Shown here: one piece after another, positions 55,610-64,000 of the stretch | Layout of the letters: every line of letters starts with the position of its first letter | How positions within the stretch are numbered: position 1 is the stretch's first letter | From: Aminipila luticellarii | GTDB taxonomy: Bacteria > Bacillota > Clostridia > Peptostreptococcales > Anaerovoracaceae | DNA: 64,000 bases | Direction of reading: 5' to 3' | NCBI RefSeq assembly: GCF_004103735.1 | Contig: NZ_CP035281.1 | Span: 744,001-808,000, forward strand | Notes under the pieces: model-generated | Seen by the model: the letters and a program-made list of their open reading frames with translations, nothing else | What the model was told of the DNA's origin: nothing | Databases searched by the model: none | Position numbers and translations under genes: made by a program

Positions 55610-57232
55610 ATGGACACTATTTTTTACAACGGAAAGTTTAGAACCATGGATAAAATGAACCCGGAAGCGGAAGCCGTAGCTGTTAAGGATGGTATTATCA
55701 CCAGAGTCGGCAGTAATGAGGAGATTCTTGCTCTGGCGGAAGCACATACGAAAAAAGTGGATTTGGAAGGAAAGTTCGCATTGCCGGGTTTTTCAGACAG
55801 CCATTTACATTTGATTTATTATGCAAATACGAAACGAAAGGTGGAGCTGTCTCAAGCCAGATCCATTGAAGAGGCTATTTCCTTATGTAAAGCGCAGCTT
55901 CAGGAAAAATCCAAAGAAGACGGATGGCTCTTGGGATGCGGCTGGAATCAGGAAGACTGGAAAGTACCGGTATTTCCCACAAAGATAGATTTGGATAAAA
56001 TATCTCAGGATATTCCGATTGCTATAACAAGGACCTGTTACCATGCCACAGTAATCAATTCCAAAGCCATAGAGCTATTAGGCCTTAATAAAGAAATTCC
56101 GGAGCTTTCCAATGGGATTGTAGAGGTAGATGAGAACGGGCAGGTAAACGGAATTTTAAGAGAAAGTGCGCAGAACATTGTTTGGAATTACATGGGCGTA
56201 CCGACTCTTGAGGATTTGAAGAACAGAATAGAGGATGCCTGTCTGGACGCGGCTTCAAAGGGAATTACCGCTATTCAAACGGATGACTTTGAAACCTTTA
56301 CGGGAGATACGATAGATTTGATCATAAAAGCCTATCATGAACTGGTATCGGAAGGCCGGCTGCCGGTTCGCGTTTATCAGCAGTGCTTGCTGCGTACCCC
56401 GGAGAAACTCCAAGCCTTCTTAGACAAAGGGTATAAGACCGGCTATGAATTCGGACTGTATAAAATAGGCCCGTTGAAACTGCTGAATGACGGCTCCTTA
56501 GGGGCAAGAACCGCCTACATGAGAGAGCCTTACCATGACGATCCGAGTACGAAGGGCGTGGCCTTATACGATCCGGAGCAGCTCACGAAAATGATAAAAA
56601 TGGGTCACGAGAACGGTATGCAGATAGCCATTCACTGCATCGGCGATGCCGCCATAGAAATGGCGGTCAACAGCTTTGAGCAGGTCATGCTGGAATCGCC
56701 CCGAACCGATCCGAGACATGGTATCGTACATTGCCAGATCACCGACATCAATCTAATTGAACGAATTAAAAAACTGAATTTATTGATTTATGCACAGCCG
56801 ATTTTTATAAGAGCAGACAAGAATATCATTAATCAGCGAGTGGGAGAGGAACTGGGAAGCACAAGTTACAACTGGAGAGCCTTTGCAGACAGAAACATGC
56901 ATCTGAGCGGAGGTTCAGACTGTCCTGTAGAAAAATTCGATACCATTCCCAATATGTATTGTGCGGTCACCGGGAAAAATCCGGAAAGGGATAGTGATCC
57001 CGCATGGCACCCGGAAAACTGCCTGACTGTAGATGAAACGGTGAAAGGCTTCACCTGGGAAGGCGCTTACGCAGCATTTCAAGAGAACGAGAGAGGAACG
57101 ATTTCCGTAGGAAAATATGCCGATATGGTGGTATTGAGTGAAGACCTGTATCAGGTTCCGGAAGATCAAATTAAAGACATTCAAGTAAAAATGACCATGG
57201 TAAATGGTGAAATAAAATATTCCGATTTGTAA
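55610..57232 (+). CDS. YtcJ-like amidohydrolase (amidohydrolase family 3)
   Basis: 540 residues. A metal-dependent hydrolase with a TIM barrel; H65 and H67 in FSDSHLHL are the first metal ligands, further His are in IHCIGDAA and GIVHCQITD, and SGGSDCPVE carries the late Asp. Flanking beta-sandwich pieces (residues 1-55 and the last 60) are typical. Substrate unknown; relatives act on N-acyl amides or cyclic amides. Start ATG 55610 with CGGAGGG. It is followed by a paralogue. Confidence 0.9.
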   Translation: MDTIFYNGKFRTMDKMNPEAEAVAVKDGIITRVGSNEEILALAEAHTKKVDLEGKFALPGFSDSHLHLIYYANTKRKVELSQARSIEEAISLCKAQLQEKSKEDGWLLGCGWNQEDWKVPVFPTKIDLDKISQDIPIAITRTCYHATVINSKAIELLGLNKEIPELSNGIVEVDENGQVNGILRESAQNIVWNYMGVPTLEDLKNRIEDACLDAASKGITAIQTDDFETFTGDTIDLIIKAYHELVSEGRLPVRVYQQCLLRTPEKLQAFLDKGYKTGYEFGLYKIGPLKLLNDGSLGARTAYMREPYHDDPSTKGVALYDPEQLTKMIKMGHENGMQIAIHCIGDAAIEMAVNSFEQVMLESPRTDPRHGIVHCQITDINLIERIKKLNLLIYAQPIFIRADKNIINQRVGEELGSTSYNWRAFADRNMHLSGGSDCPVEKFDTIPNMYCAVTGKNPERDSDPAWHPENCLTVDETVKGFTWEGAYAAFQENERGTISVGKYADMVVLSEDLYQVPEDQIKDIQVKMTMVNGEIKYSDL

Positions 57233-57252
57233 AAATAAACTTCATAAAAACG

Positions 57253-57298
57253 GATAACATAATGCGGGTCATTGAATATGAACCCGCATTATGTTATC
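57253..57298. repeat. Perfect 17-bp hairpin between the two amidohydrolase genes
   Basis: GATAACATAATGCGGGT at 57253-57269 pairs with ACCCGCATTATGTTATC at 57282-57298, with CAT/ATG pairing inside. On the plus strand no T run follows; on the minus strand CCGTTTTTAT follows. It is a strong mRNA stem that may separate expression of the two paralogues. Confidence 0.7.
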
Positions 57299-57375
57299 AT
57301 ACAGTAAAAATAGCGAAAATTATCGGGAAAACCGGATTGAACAAAACAGTATTACCAAAAAGGCAGGAAAATCAA

Positions 57376-58938
57376 ATGCATGCAGATTTATTGATAAAGA
57401 ATGGAAAATGTTTATGTGTGGCGAATGACAACGTGTATGACTGGGTGGCCGTGACCGGACATAAGATTTCCGGATTGGGTTACAGAGAGGAATATAAACG
57501 AACCTTTGACAGGATTCACTGTACCATAGACGCAAATGGCAACACAGTCCTTCCAGGCTTTTATGACAGTCATTTTCATTTGGTCCAAACCGGATTAGAT
57601 TCTTTGAGTTTGGATTTATCCGAGGCAACCTCTTTTGATGATATCGGAGACCTGATCAAGGAGCAATCCCGATTGACTCCGGAGCAGCCGATCCATGCGA
57701 AGGGGCTGTATCCCTACAATCTAAAAGAAAAATGCTTTCCCAGCAGGACGGTACTGGACAAGTTCTGCAATGATGTTCCCGTCTGGGTCACCAGCAGTGA
57801 CTTTCATATAAGCGCACTAAATACCTATGGAATTTTATACTATAAAATTCCATTTACCATAGGCGGTATCGAACTGGATAGTAAAGCCATGCCCACCGGA
57901 ATATTTAAAAAACAGGCTAATGTCATACTGCGGGAAAATATTTTAAAAAATGTATCCAATGCCCATCGTCTGGAGGCGATAAAAGGCGTATTAGATGATG
58001 CGGTCAAGCATGGGATTACGACCATAGACACCATGGAGGGAGGCTTTTTATTCTGTAATAAGGATGCAGAGCTGATTTATGACTACAAAGACGCCTTTCC
58101 CGTTGATGTCAATTTATATTACCAGACTTCCGATATTCTCAAGGTAAAGGAGCTGCGCCTGCCCAGAATTGGATCGAATCCATTTATAGACGGAACGTTA
58201 GGTTCCAGAAATGCAGCCTTGAATTATCCGTACATAGATGATCCGGATAATATAGGCGAACTGTATTTCACACAGGAGGAGTTAAATGAGTTTTTAGTAG
58301 AATGCTATAAAAACCGATTGCAGACCTCGCTTCATGTGATTGGGGGAAGAGCTATAGAGCTGGCTCTTAAGGCACATGAGCATGCATTGAACATGACAGG
58401 GAATGCTGGACTTCGTCATAGGCTGGAACATGTGGAACTGGTAAGCAGCAGTCAGATCTTGAGAGCCAGAGAATTGGGCCTCGTCTTTTCTATGCAGCCG
58501 ACTTACGAATATTTGTGGGGAGGAAAGGGAAGGATGTACGAGGCGCGAATCGGGGAACATTACAGGGAATCAAATCCTTTAAGAGAAATCCTTGATCATG
58601 GTGTTGTCATCTGCGGAAGCTCAGAAAGCGATGTGACGCCCATCGGCCCTGCTATGGGAATCCATTCTGCGGTGAACCATCCGGTGGAAGAGCACAGAAT
58701 AGAGCGAATGGAAGCCATTCGAATGTTTACGCTCAATGGGGCTTTCGCTGTCTTTGAGGAAAAGAAAAAGGGCAGCCTAGAGCTTGGAAAATTGGCCGAT
58801 ATGGTTATTCTAAACAAAGACATTATGAAAGTACCTAAAGAACAGATAAAGGATGTGGAAGTAGCAACTACCATTAAATCCGGACACATCCTATATCATA
58901 CGAATGAATTGTGCCTAGGAGTGGATGATCATGACTGA
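57376..58938 (+). CDS. Second YtcJ-like amidohydrolase
   Basis: 520 residues, a distant paralogue of the gene upstream. H66 and H68 lie in FYDSHFHL, further His in LHVIGGRAIE and HRLEHVEL, and GSSESDVTPIGP is the late-Asp region, where the usual SDxP reads SDVTPIG. Start ATG 57376 after AGGAAAATCAA; the longer frame to 57262 would run through the hairpin. Its stop overlaps the regulator gene by 8 bases, so the two are coupled. Confidence 0.88.
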   Translation: MHADLLIKNGKCLCVANDNVYDWVAVTGHKISGLGYREEYKRTFDRIHCTIDANGNTVLPGFYDSHFHLVQTGLDSLSLDLSEATSFDDIGDLIKEQSRLTPEQPIHAKGLYPYNLKEKCFPSRTVLDKFCNDVPVWVTSSDFHISALNTYGILYYKIPFTIGGIELDSKAMPTGIFKKQANVILRENILKNVSNAHRLEAIKGVLDDAVKHGITTIDTMEGGFLFCNKDAELIYDYKDAFPVDVNLYYQTSDILKVKELRLPRIGSNPFIDGTLGSRNAALNYPYIDDPDNIGELYFTQEELNEFLVECYKNRLQTSLHVIGGRAIELALKAHEHALNMTGNAGLRHRLEHVELVSSSQILRARELGLVFSMQPTYEYLWGGKGRMYEARIGEHYRESNPLREILDHGVVICGSSESDVTPIGPAMGIHSAVNHPVEEHRIERMEAIRMFTLNGAFAVFEEKKKGSLELGKLADMVILNKDIMKVPKEQIKDVEVATTIKSGHILYHTNELCLGVDDHD

Positions 58939-60106
58939 ATTGAAGATTAATCTGATGGGGCGGGTAGAATTTAAGTACGGCGAAAAAAATATAGAACATA
59001 AGTTGAGCAACAAGGGGATTGCGCTCATCAGCCTTTTGATGCTTCACATGAAGAATGGGGTCAGCAGAGAGCGGCTGATCTCCTACCTTTGGGCGGACAG
59101 CGACGAAGAAGCCGCCAAGTATAACCTCCGCTATAACCTTTGGAATATCAAGAAGGTGATCCCGGCAGATGAAAAGGGGCAGGACTTTATTTTGGCCAAT
59201 AAAGACTATTGCCGATTAAATCAGAATTATTTCTTCGAATCAGATATTTTGCAGCTCATGAGCTTTGAAAATCAGGAGACCGAACGATCCATCGAGGAGT
59301 TAGGTCACTGTAAACAGTTATTCAGAGGAGATTTTTTGGAAGGGGTCTATTTAAAAAATTGTGATGAGTTCAATGAAAAAATTATCCTAGAGCGAATCGT
59401 CTATCAAAATAAATATGTGAAATTATTAAAAGCTATCGCTGAGAAGTATGAAACAGGCAGTCAATTTGAGGAATGCATTCAAATTTTAAGTGAATTAGCC
59501 GGTATGGAACCATATAATGAGGGAATTATTCAGAGCAAGCTGAACGCTTACATACAGCTGGGACAGTGGAGTGACGCTATCGCCTGTTATAAAAAGTTTG
59601 AAGCCTCTTTGAGAAGCGATTTGAATGTCTCTCCCAGCCAGAAATTAAAGCTTGTATATAGTAAGCTGCTGGGAAAACCTCAGATCAGCACCAAAAAAGC
59701 TTCGGGGAGCAGCGGCTTTAAGAGACAAAAGCTGGATATAGAGGTACAGTGTGCAGAGAATATCGATTATTTTTGTATAGCGGATTTGATCAGAAAAATC
59801 ATTCTGAGGGGGGACAGAAAGTATATTTTTCAGTTTAATAAATGCTATCTGGAGGATTTGAACTTTATTCAGTTAGAAGTGGGGATCGGCTACGAGAGAC
59901 TGCACGGGGAGAAATGCAGCCTGCGTACGTGGCTGCCGGACGTTCGGATTGCAGATGCGTGTATCCGATTTATTTTGTATGTAAATGATATTTACGATCT
60001 CCATGTAAGCCTGAAGAACGCGGATAAAATAGATCAGGCCTCTTCACAGATCATACAGTATCTCAAACGCCTGAAAATCGCTGACCTGCTGATACAGGAG
60101 TCCTGA
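58931..60106 (+). CDS. SARP/BTAD-type transcriptional regulator
   Basis: 391 residues. Residues 1-95 are an OmpR-like winged helix (ELKINLMGRVEFKYG, VSRERLISYLWADSDEEAAKYNLR), residues about 100-250 the helical bacterial transcriptional activator domain with TPR-like repeats (CIQILSELAGMEPYNEGI, LNAYIQLGQWSDAIACYKKFE). The last 140 residues match nothing I know and may sense a ligand. It probably controls the two amidohydrolase genes to which it is fused by an 8-base overlap. Start ATG 58931, 9 bases after GGAG. Confidence 0.88.
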   Translation: MTELKINLMGRVEFKYGEKNIEHKLSNKGIALISLLMLHMKNGVSRERLISYLWADSDEEAAKYNLRYNLWNIKKVIPADEKGQDFILANKDYCRLNQNYFFESDILQLMSFENQETERSIEELGHCKQLFRGDFLEGVYLKNCDEFNEKIILERIVYQNKYVKLLKAIAEKYETGSQFEECIQILSELAGMEPYNEGIIQSKLNAYIQLGQWSDAIACYKKFEASLRSDLNVSPSQKLKLVYSKLLGKPQISTKKASGSSGFKRQKLDIEVQCAENIDYFCIADLIRKIILRGDRKYIFQFNKCYLEDLNFIQLEVGIGYERLHGEKCSLRTWLPDVRIADACIRFILYVNDIYDLHVSLKNADKIDQASSQIIQYLKRLKIADLLIQES

Positions 60107-60126
60107 CCGGCTCCTGCTTATTTTTG
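60095..60126 (+). terminator. Terminator of the amidohydrolase-regulator operon
   Basis: CAGGAG and CTCCTG pair around a 10-base loop that includes the stop codon, followed by CTTATTTTTG. Confidence 0.65.
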
Positions 60127-60222
60127 TGCGGTGACGGAATTTTGCGAATAAATATCTGCTAATTTAATAAAATGTAAAATAGCAAGGTTTCGTGCTGCAT
60201 TAGGAATAAGGGGGAAAAGTAA

Positions 60223-60873
60223 ATGGAAAACGTTCAGCTTCAAGGTACTGTGTTAGACGAAAATAGATGTGAAACAAATAAGGCGGTACTTCAAGGTGTT
60301 GTATTGACTGAACTAAAGTTCAGCCATAAATCGTATGGGGAGAGTTTTTATCTGTTTGAAGTAGGAATCGGGCGAAAAAGCGGATACAGAGATGAAATAA
60401 AAATTGTTATCTCCGAGAGATTGATATGGGATATTGCTATCAATGCGGGAGCCCGGGTAAAAATAGAGGGACAAATACGGACCTATAATGAAGAAAATGA
60501 AGGAAAAAGCCGGCTGAACATTGTAGTTTTTGCAAGAGGAGTCACTCTCGTGGGAGAACAGGACAGCGAGCCGGATGAGAACTACATATATCTGGACGGT
60601 TTTCTGTGTAAGCCTCCTATTAGAAGAACTTCACCTTTAGGCCGGGAACTTTGTGATATCATGCTTGCAGTCAACCGGATGTACAATAAATCCGACTACA
60701 TCCCTTGCATTGCGTGGGGACGCAATGCCACATATGCAGGAGGGCTGGAAGTAGGGACGAAGCTTTCTATTATTGGGAGGATACAAAGCAGAGAATATAA
60801 AAAAAGAGATGCCGAGGGAAATATTTTGAACCGGATCGCATATGAAGTGTCCATCCTGAAAATCGAAGAATAG
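60223..60873 (+). CDS. Tandem OB-fold single-stranded DNA-binding-like protein
   Basis: 216 residues with two OB-fold (SSB-like) units, about 17-112 and 120-216. The first has GVVLTELKFSHKSYGESFYLFEVGIGR, the second YLDGFLCKPPIRRTSPLGRELCDIMLAV and IPCIAWGRNATYA, which is close to the classical SSB core. There is no acidic C-terminal tail as used by housekeeping SSB to bind partners. Doubled SSB-like proteins occur in Clostridia; the role is unknown. The weak site GGGGGAA precedes the ATG. Confidence 0.8.
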   Translation: MENVQLQGTVLDENRCETNKAVLQGVVLTELKFSHKSYGESFYLFEVGIGRKSGYRDEIKIVISERLIWDIAINAGARVKIEGQIRTYNEENEGKSRLNIVVFARGVTLVGEQDSEPDENYIYLDGFLCKPPIRRTSPLGRELCDIMLAVNRMYNKSDYIPCIAWGRNATYAGGLEVGTKLSIIGRIQSREYKKRDAEGNILNRIAYEVSILKIEE

Positions 60874-60940
60874 ACAGACAAATAAATCCCGCAGCAGTGG
60901 GCAGAATATGAAAATAGTATTTTTATTCATTTAGAATTTA

Positions 60941-61074
60941 TGGTATAATGATTCCGTCGATTGAGGTGCGGCATTGCCGTAAGGAAGGAATCATTGAACC
61001 ACACGGCGACGTGGCTTTGTGGTACAATAAACGCAATGATTAGGGAAAAAACCGTACGAACGGAGGAAATAAAC
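60941..61074 (+). promoter_or_regulatory. Extended -10 promoter and structured leader of plsX
   Basis: TGGTATAAT at 60941-60949 is an extended -10. The leader of about 118 bases folds into a nested stem: AATCATTG (60989) with CAATGATT (61034), then ACCACA (60998) with TGTGGT (61018) and CAC/GTG inside. A small CCG/CGG hairpin lies right before the ribosome site. No known riboswitch fits. Confidence 0.5.
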
Positions 61075-62088
61075 ATGAGAATACTATTGGATGGAATGGG
61101 CGGAGATCATGCTCCCTTGGAAATCGTAAAGGGTGCGGTGGAGGCTGCCAAAGAAATAACGCATACGATCGTGATCATAGGCGATCAAAAGAAAATAGAG
61201 GCAGAACTGAAAAAATACAAATACGATAAGAAACAGATCCTTATTGAGCATGCCAGTGATGTCATTGATAACTGCGATGCTCCTGTAAAGGCTGTACGAA
61301 CGAAAAAAGAATCCTCCATGGTCAAGGGAATTACCATGGTGAAAGAAGGAAAGGGCGATTTATTTATTTCGGCAGGAAATTCCGGCGCATTAATGGCAGG
61401 AAGCTTATTGATATTGGGAAGGATACAAGGTATAGACCGACCAGCAATGGCCAGTATATACCCTATACTTGGTGGACAGGCTTCTTTGCTGGTGGACGCA
61501 GGAGCCAACGCAGAATGTAAACCGGATAATCTGTTAGAGTTTGCTACCATGGGCAGCATCTATATGGAAAAGGTTCTGGGGAGAAAGAACCCAAAGGTGG
61601 GAATTGTCAATATCGGAGCAGAGGAGACCAAGGGAACCACGGTCACAAAGGCTGCGCATGAACTACTGCTCAAGAGCAGTCTCAATTTCGTAGGCAATGT
61701 GGAGGCGAGAGAGATTCCTTTTGGTGCCAGTGATGTTATTGTCTGTGATGGATTTGTAGGCAATGTCGTTTTAAAGCTGACGGAAGGAATGGCTCTTTCT
61801 GTCTTAAAGAAATTAAAAGAGACGCTGACTGCCGGACTTAAAGCAAAATTGGGAACCGTTTTACTGTACGATAAAATAAAAGGATTAAAGAGTGAATTTG
61901 ACTATTCAGAATATGGCGGAGCTCCTATTCTAGGCGTGAAGGGTCCTATTGTTAAAATGCATGGAGCCTCCAATTCAAATGCCGTCAAGAATACGATTCT
62001 GAAAGGTATTCCTTATGCGGAGCAGAATGTGGTACAGACTATTTTGGATTCAGTATTAGAACTTGAGGAGATAAAAATCAGTGAATAG
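61075..62088 (+). CDS. plsX: Phosphate acyltransferase PlsX
   Basis: 337 residues. It makes acyl phosphate from acyl-ACP for phospholipid synthesis and works at the membrane surface. MRILLDGMGGDHAPLEIVKG, FISAGNSGALMAGSL and FVGNVEAREIPFGASDVIVCDGFVGNV (cited in part) are typical. Start ATG 61075 with CGGAGGAA; the frame extends upstream but through the leader stem. fabD/acpP, often next to plsX, are absent; rnc and smc follow. Confidence 0.96.
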   Translation: MRILLDGMGGDHAPLEIVKGAVEAAKEITHTIVIIGDQKKIEAELKKYKYDKKQILIEHASDVIDNCDAPVKAVRTKKESSMVKGITMVKEGKGDLFISAGNSGALMAGSLLILGRIQGIDRPAMASIYPILGGQASLLVDAGANAECKPDNLLEFATMGSIYMEKVLGRKNPKVGIVNIGAEETKGTTVTKAAHELLLKSSLNFVGNVEAREIPFGASDVIVCDGFVGNVVLKLTEGMALSVLKKLKETLTAGLKAKLGTVLLYDKIKGLKSEFDYSEYGGAPILGVKGPIVKMHGASNSNAVKNTILKGIPYAEQNVVQTILDSVLELEEIKISE

Positions 62089-62785
62089 CGTTGAATTTCA
62101 AAAGAATATATCCTATGAATTTCAAAATCCCGATTATCTGGAGAAAGCACTGACCCATAGCTCTTTTGTGAAAGAGAAGGATGAAAGATGCGGAAAGGAC
62201 AATGAGCGTCTGGAATTTTTGGGAGATGCATTTTTTGATGCGGTCATCAGCGAGGATCTCTATAGGAAGCTGGCTCATGTCAGCGAAGGAAGATTGACAA
62301 AATTAAGGGCTTCTATTGTCTGTGAAAAATCCTTGGCTCAAAAAGCCAAGGAACTGAATCTGGGAAAGTTCCTTAAAATGGGAAAAGGCGAAGAAAACAC
62401 GGGCGGACGAGAACGGGATTCCATTCTTGCCGATGCCATGGAAGCTGTTATGGCAGCTATTTTTTTAGACGGAGGTTTTGAAGAAGCAAAGAAGTTCATT
62501 CTCAGAACCTTTGGCGAAACCATCGAAAATGCAGTTTCGGGAAAGTTGTCAAGAGACTATAAGACAGAGCTTCAGGAGAGTCTTCAAACCAACGGCGACG
62601 TCAAGATCCAATATCAAGTGGACAGACAGGAGGGGCCGGATCACGATAAGACCTTTTTTGTGTCCCTTCTTGTGGAGGAAAAACTTCTGGGAAAAGGGGT
62701 CGGCAAGAGTAAGAAAGAGGCGGAACAGAACGCTGCCCGATATGCTTTAGAAAGTGGTGGAGACAAATGTATTTTAAAAGAATAG
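62081..62785 (+). CDS. rnc: Ribonuclease III
   Basis: 234 residues. It cuts double-stranded RNA, including the rRNA precursor. The signature NERLEFLGDAFFDAV lies at 41-55 with E45 and D49; the second acidic pair is in DAMEAVMAAIFLDGG. The dsRNA-binding domain (about 158-230) ends in GVGKSKKEAEQNAARYAL. GTG start, with GAGGAG 12 bases upstream, overlapping plsX by 8 bases. Gene order rnc-smc is conserved in Firmicutes. Confidence 0.97.
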   Translation: MNSVEFQKNISYEFQNPDYLEKALTHSSFVKEKDERCGKDNERLEFLGDAFFDAVISEDLYRKLAHVSEGRLTKLRASIVCEKSLAQKAKELNLGKFLKMGKGEENTGGRERDSILADAMEAVMAAIFLDGGFEEAKKFILRTFGETIENAVSGKLSRDYKTELQESLQTNGDVKIQYQVDRQEGPDHDKTFFVSLLVEEKLLGKGVGKSKKEAEQNAARYALESGGDKCILKE

Positions 62786-64000
62786 ATATGCATGGTTTTA
62801 AGTCATTTGCCGAACCAGTCTCCATAGAATTCAATCATGGCATTACCTGTATCGTAGGCCCAAATGGCAGCGGTAAAAGCAATATCAGTGATGCACTTCG
62901 CTGGGTGCTGGGGGAGCAAAGCCCGAAGACCCTGCGGGGAGGCAAGATGGAAGATGTGATCTTCGCAGGAACGGCTAACCGCAAATCCAGAGGCATGGCG
63001 GAGGTAGTGCTGGTCATCGACAATTCCACAGGGATCCTGCCCATTGATTACAGCGAAGTCGCTATAACCAGAAGAGTTTTTCGGTCCGGCGAAAGCGAAT
63101 ATTATATTAATAATAACCAATGCAGGTTAAAAGATATTCGCGAACTGATCATGGATACCGGAATCGGCGTGGATGGGTATTCTTTAATCGGACAGGGTAA
63201 GATTGCGGATATTGTAAGCAACAAGCCGGAAAGCCGAAGAGAAATCTTTGAAGAGGCTGCCGGTATCGTAAAATACCGGAGTAAAAAAGCAGAGGCCGAA
63301 AGAAAGCTTGAGGCGACCAATGCCAACCTGGACAGGGTAAACGACATTGTCGGTGAGATTGAAGGCCGAATCGGCGGATTGAAGGAAGACAGCGAAAAAG
63401 CCAAAGAATATCTGACTCTGCGGGATCAATATAAAGAACTTGAAATTAATATTACTTTAAAAAATATAGAGAATCTGGAACTAAAAAATGAATATTTAAA
63501 AGACGATATTTCGGAGTTAGCTGCCGGAATAGATGATCTAAAAGAGCAAAGAGTCCTTTTAGACAAAGAATTGGCAGAAAGCAGAATAAGGAGTGAGGCT
63601 TTAGAGTCCTTGAACAATGAGGCAAGGGACAAGCTGGTAAAGAACATTGAAGAAATCAATCTGCTGGTAAATGAGGGAAAGCTGAAAGAAGAAAAGCTGG
63701 CTTCCATGGAAAAAGAAGAAGCCCGATTGAACAGTGAGCTGGCGAACCTGGAGCAAAAACTGGAAAAAGAGCAGCAAAATGCGCAGGAACTGATAACAAC
63801 AAAGAACGACATTGATCGGAGAATGACGGCCTTACAGGATCAGTTGAAAGAAAAAATCGACAGCTATTCCAAGCTGATCTCGGAGCAAACGGCAGTTTCC
63901 GCTGAAATTGACAACGATAAAAACAGTTTATTTAAGCTCCACAGTGATGTCAGTGCTAAAAAAAGTGAAATCAACAGTTTGGAAAACTTGAAGAGCACGC
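62767..64000 (+). CDS. smc: Chromosome segregation protein SMC, N-terminal part (runs off the window)
   Basis: 411 codons are visible; the gene continues past the window. SMC forms the condensin complex with ScpA and ScpB. The start MYFKRIDMHGFKSFAEP and Walker A GPNGSGKSN (31-39) are diagnostic, followed by TGIGVDGYSLIGQGKIADI and the EEAAGIVKYRSKKAEAERKL segment that leads into the first coiled coil (from about residue 170). The ATG overlaps the end of rnc by 19 bases; it lies in GACAAATG without a strong ribosome site, so coupling to rnc is likely. Confidence 0.97.
   Translation, partial: MYFKRIDMHGFKSFAEPVSIEFNHGITCIVGPNGSGKSNISDALRWVLGEQSPKTLRGGKMEDVIFAGTANRKSRGMAEVVLVIDNSTGILPIDYSEVAITRRVFRSGESEYYINNNQCRLKDIRELIMDTGIGVDGYSLIGQGKIADIVSNKPESRREIFEEAAGIVKYRSKKAEAERKLEATNANLDRVNDIVGEIEGRIGGLKEDSEKAKEYLTLRDQYKELEINITLKNIENLELKNEYLKDDISELAAGIDDLKEQRVLLDKELAESRIRSEALESLNNEARDKLVKNIEEINLLVNEGKLKEEKLASMEKEEARLNSELANLEQKLEKEQQNAQELITTKNDIDRRMTALQDQLKEKIDSYSKLISEQTAVSAEIDNDKNSLFKLHSDVSAKKSEINSLENLKST

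Overview
The window comes from a low-to-mid GC, spore-forming, strictly anaerobic-looking member of the Clostridia. Supporting signs are spoVS, a spoIIM homologue, a CotF-like coat protein, a PdaB-like deacetylase, T-box and cobalamin leaders, AGGAGG ribosome binding sites, and a methyl-branch one-carbon set (metF, fhs, folD). A placement near Eubacteriales family XIII / Anaerovoracaceae is only a guess.

Layout. (1) 1-7080: right-hand part of a bacterial microcompartment (BMC) operon: the end of a EutT-type cobalamin adenosyltransferase, a permuted shell protein, EutN, PduS, PduT, EutQ, a shell protein with a long tail, a CoA-acylating aldehyde dehydrogenase, PduL and a small shell protein. 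EutT plus EutQ point to a B12-dependent substrate such as ethanolamine, but the signature lyase lies outside the window. (2) 7081-13750: a repeat-rich spacer, tandem promoters and one rrn operon (16S, tRNA-Ala, 23S, 5S), followed by a broken duplicate of the 5S 3' end. (3) 13752-19360: a membrane protein, a nitroreductase, a hidden 45-residue membrane protein, the leftward yprB-phosphoesterase-proA operon, a candidate C-rich small RNA upstream of yprB, and spoVS. (4) 19400-26500: structured RNA after spoVS, a coat protein, an ABC-F protein with a hairpin-bearing leader, proB-proC-nudix, spoIIM, a XerD-like recombinase with an altered active site, and rplS. (5) 26600-31670: rbgA, rnhB, metF, fhs, folD. 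(6) 31752-41131: hemB, hemL, a cobalamin riboswitch, then cbiK, cbiL, hemA, a cobK-sirC fusion, hemC and a cobA-hemD fusion. This makes precorrin-2 and early corrinoid intermediates and so connects with the B12 demand implied by EutT. (7) 41140-49511: a valine T-box (specifier GUU), valS, folC, a lipid kinase, mnmA, a GNAT enzyme, pdaB and a small unknown gene. (8) 49647-60106: a polar amino-acid ABC transporter, a dipeptidase, an M20 amidohydrolase, alanine racemase, two adjacent YtcJ-like amidohydrolases and a SARP/BTAD regulator: an amino-acid/peptide salvage neighbourhood. (9) 60223-64000: a tandem OB-fold SSB-like protein, plsX with a structured leader, rnc and the start of smc.

The most interesting unexplained items are the candidate C-rich small RNA at 18821-18914 (minus strand), the structured element after spoVS at 19418-19535, a 51-53 bp dispersed repeat at 7150 and 41462, the hidden 45-residue protein, the 5S remnant, and the unusual BMC shell and cargo tails. 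No CRISPR array, transposase or prophage gene was seen. All calls are by eye; no database search was run.
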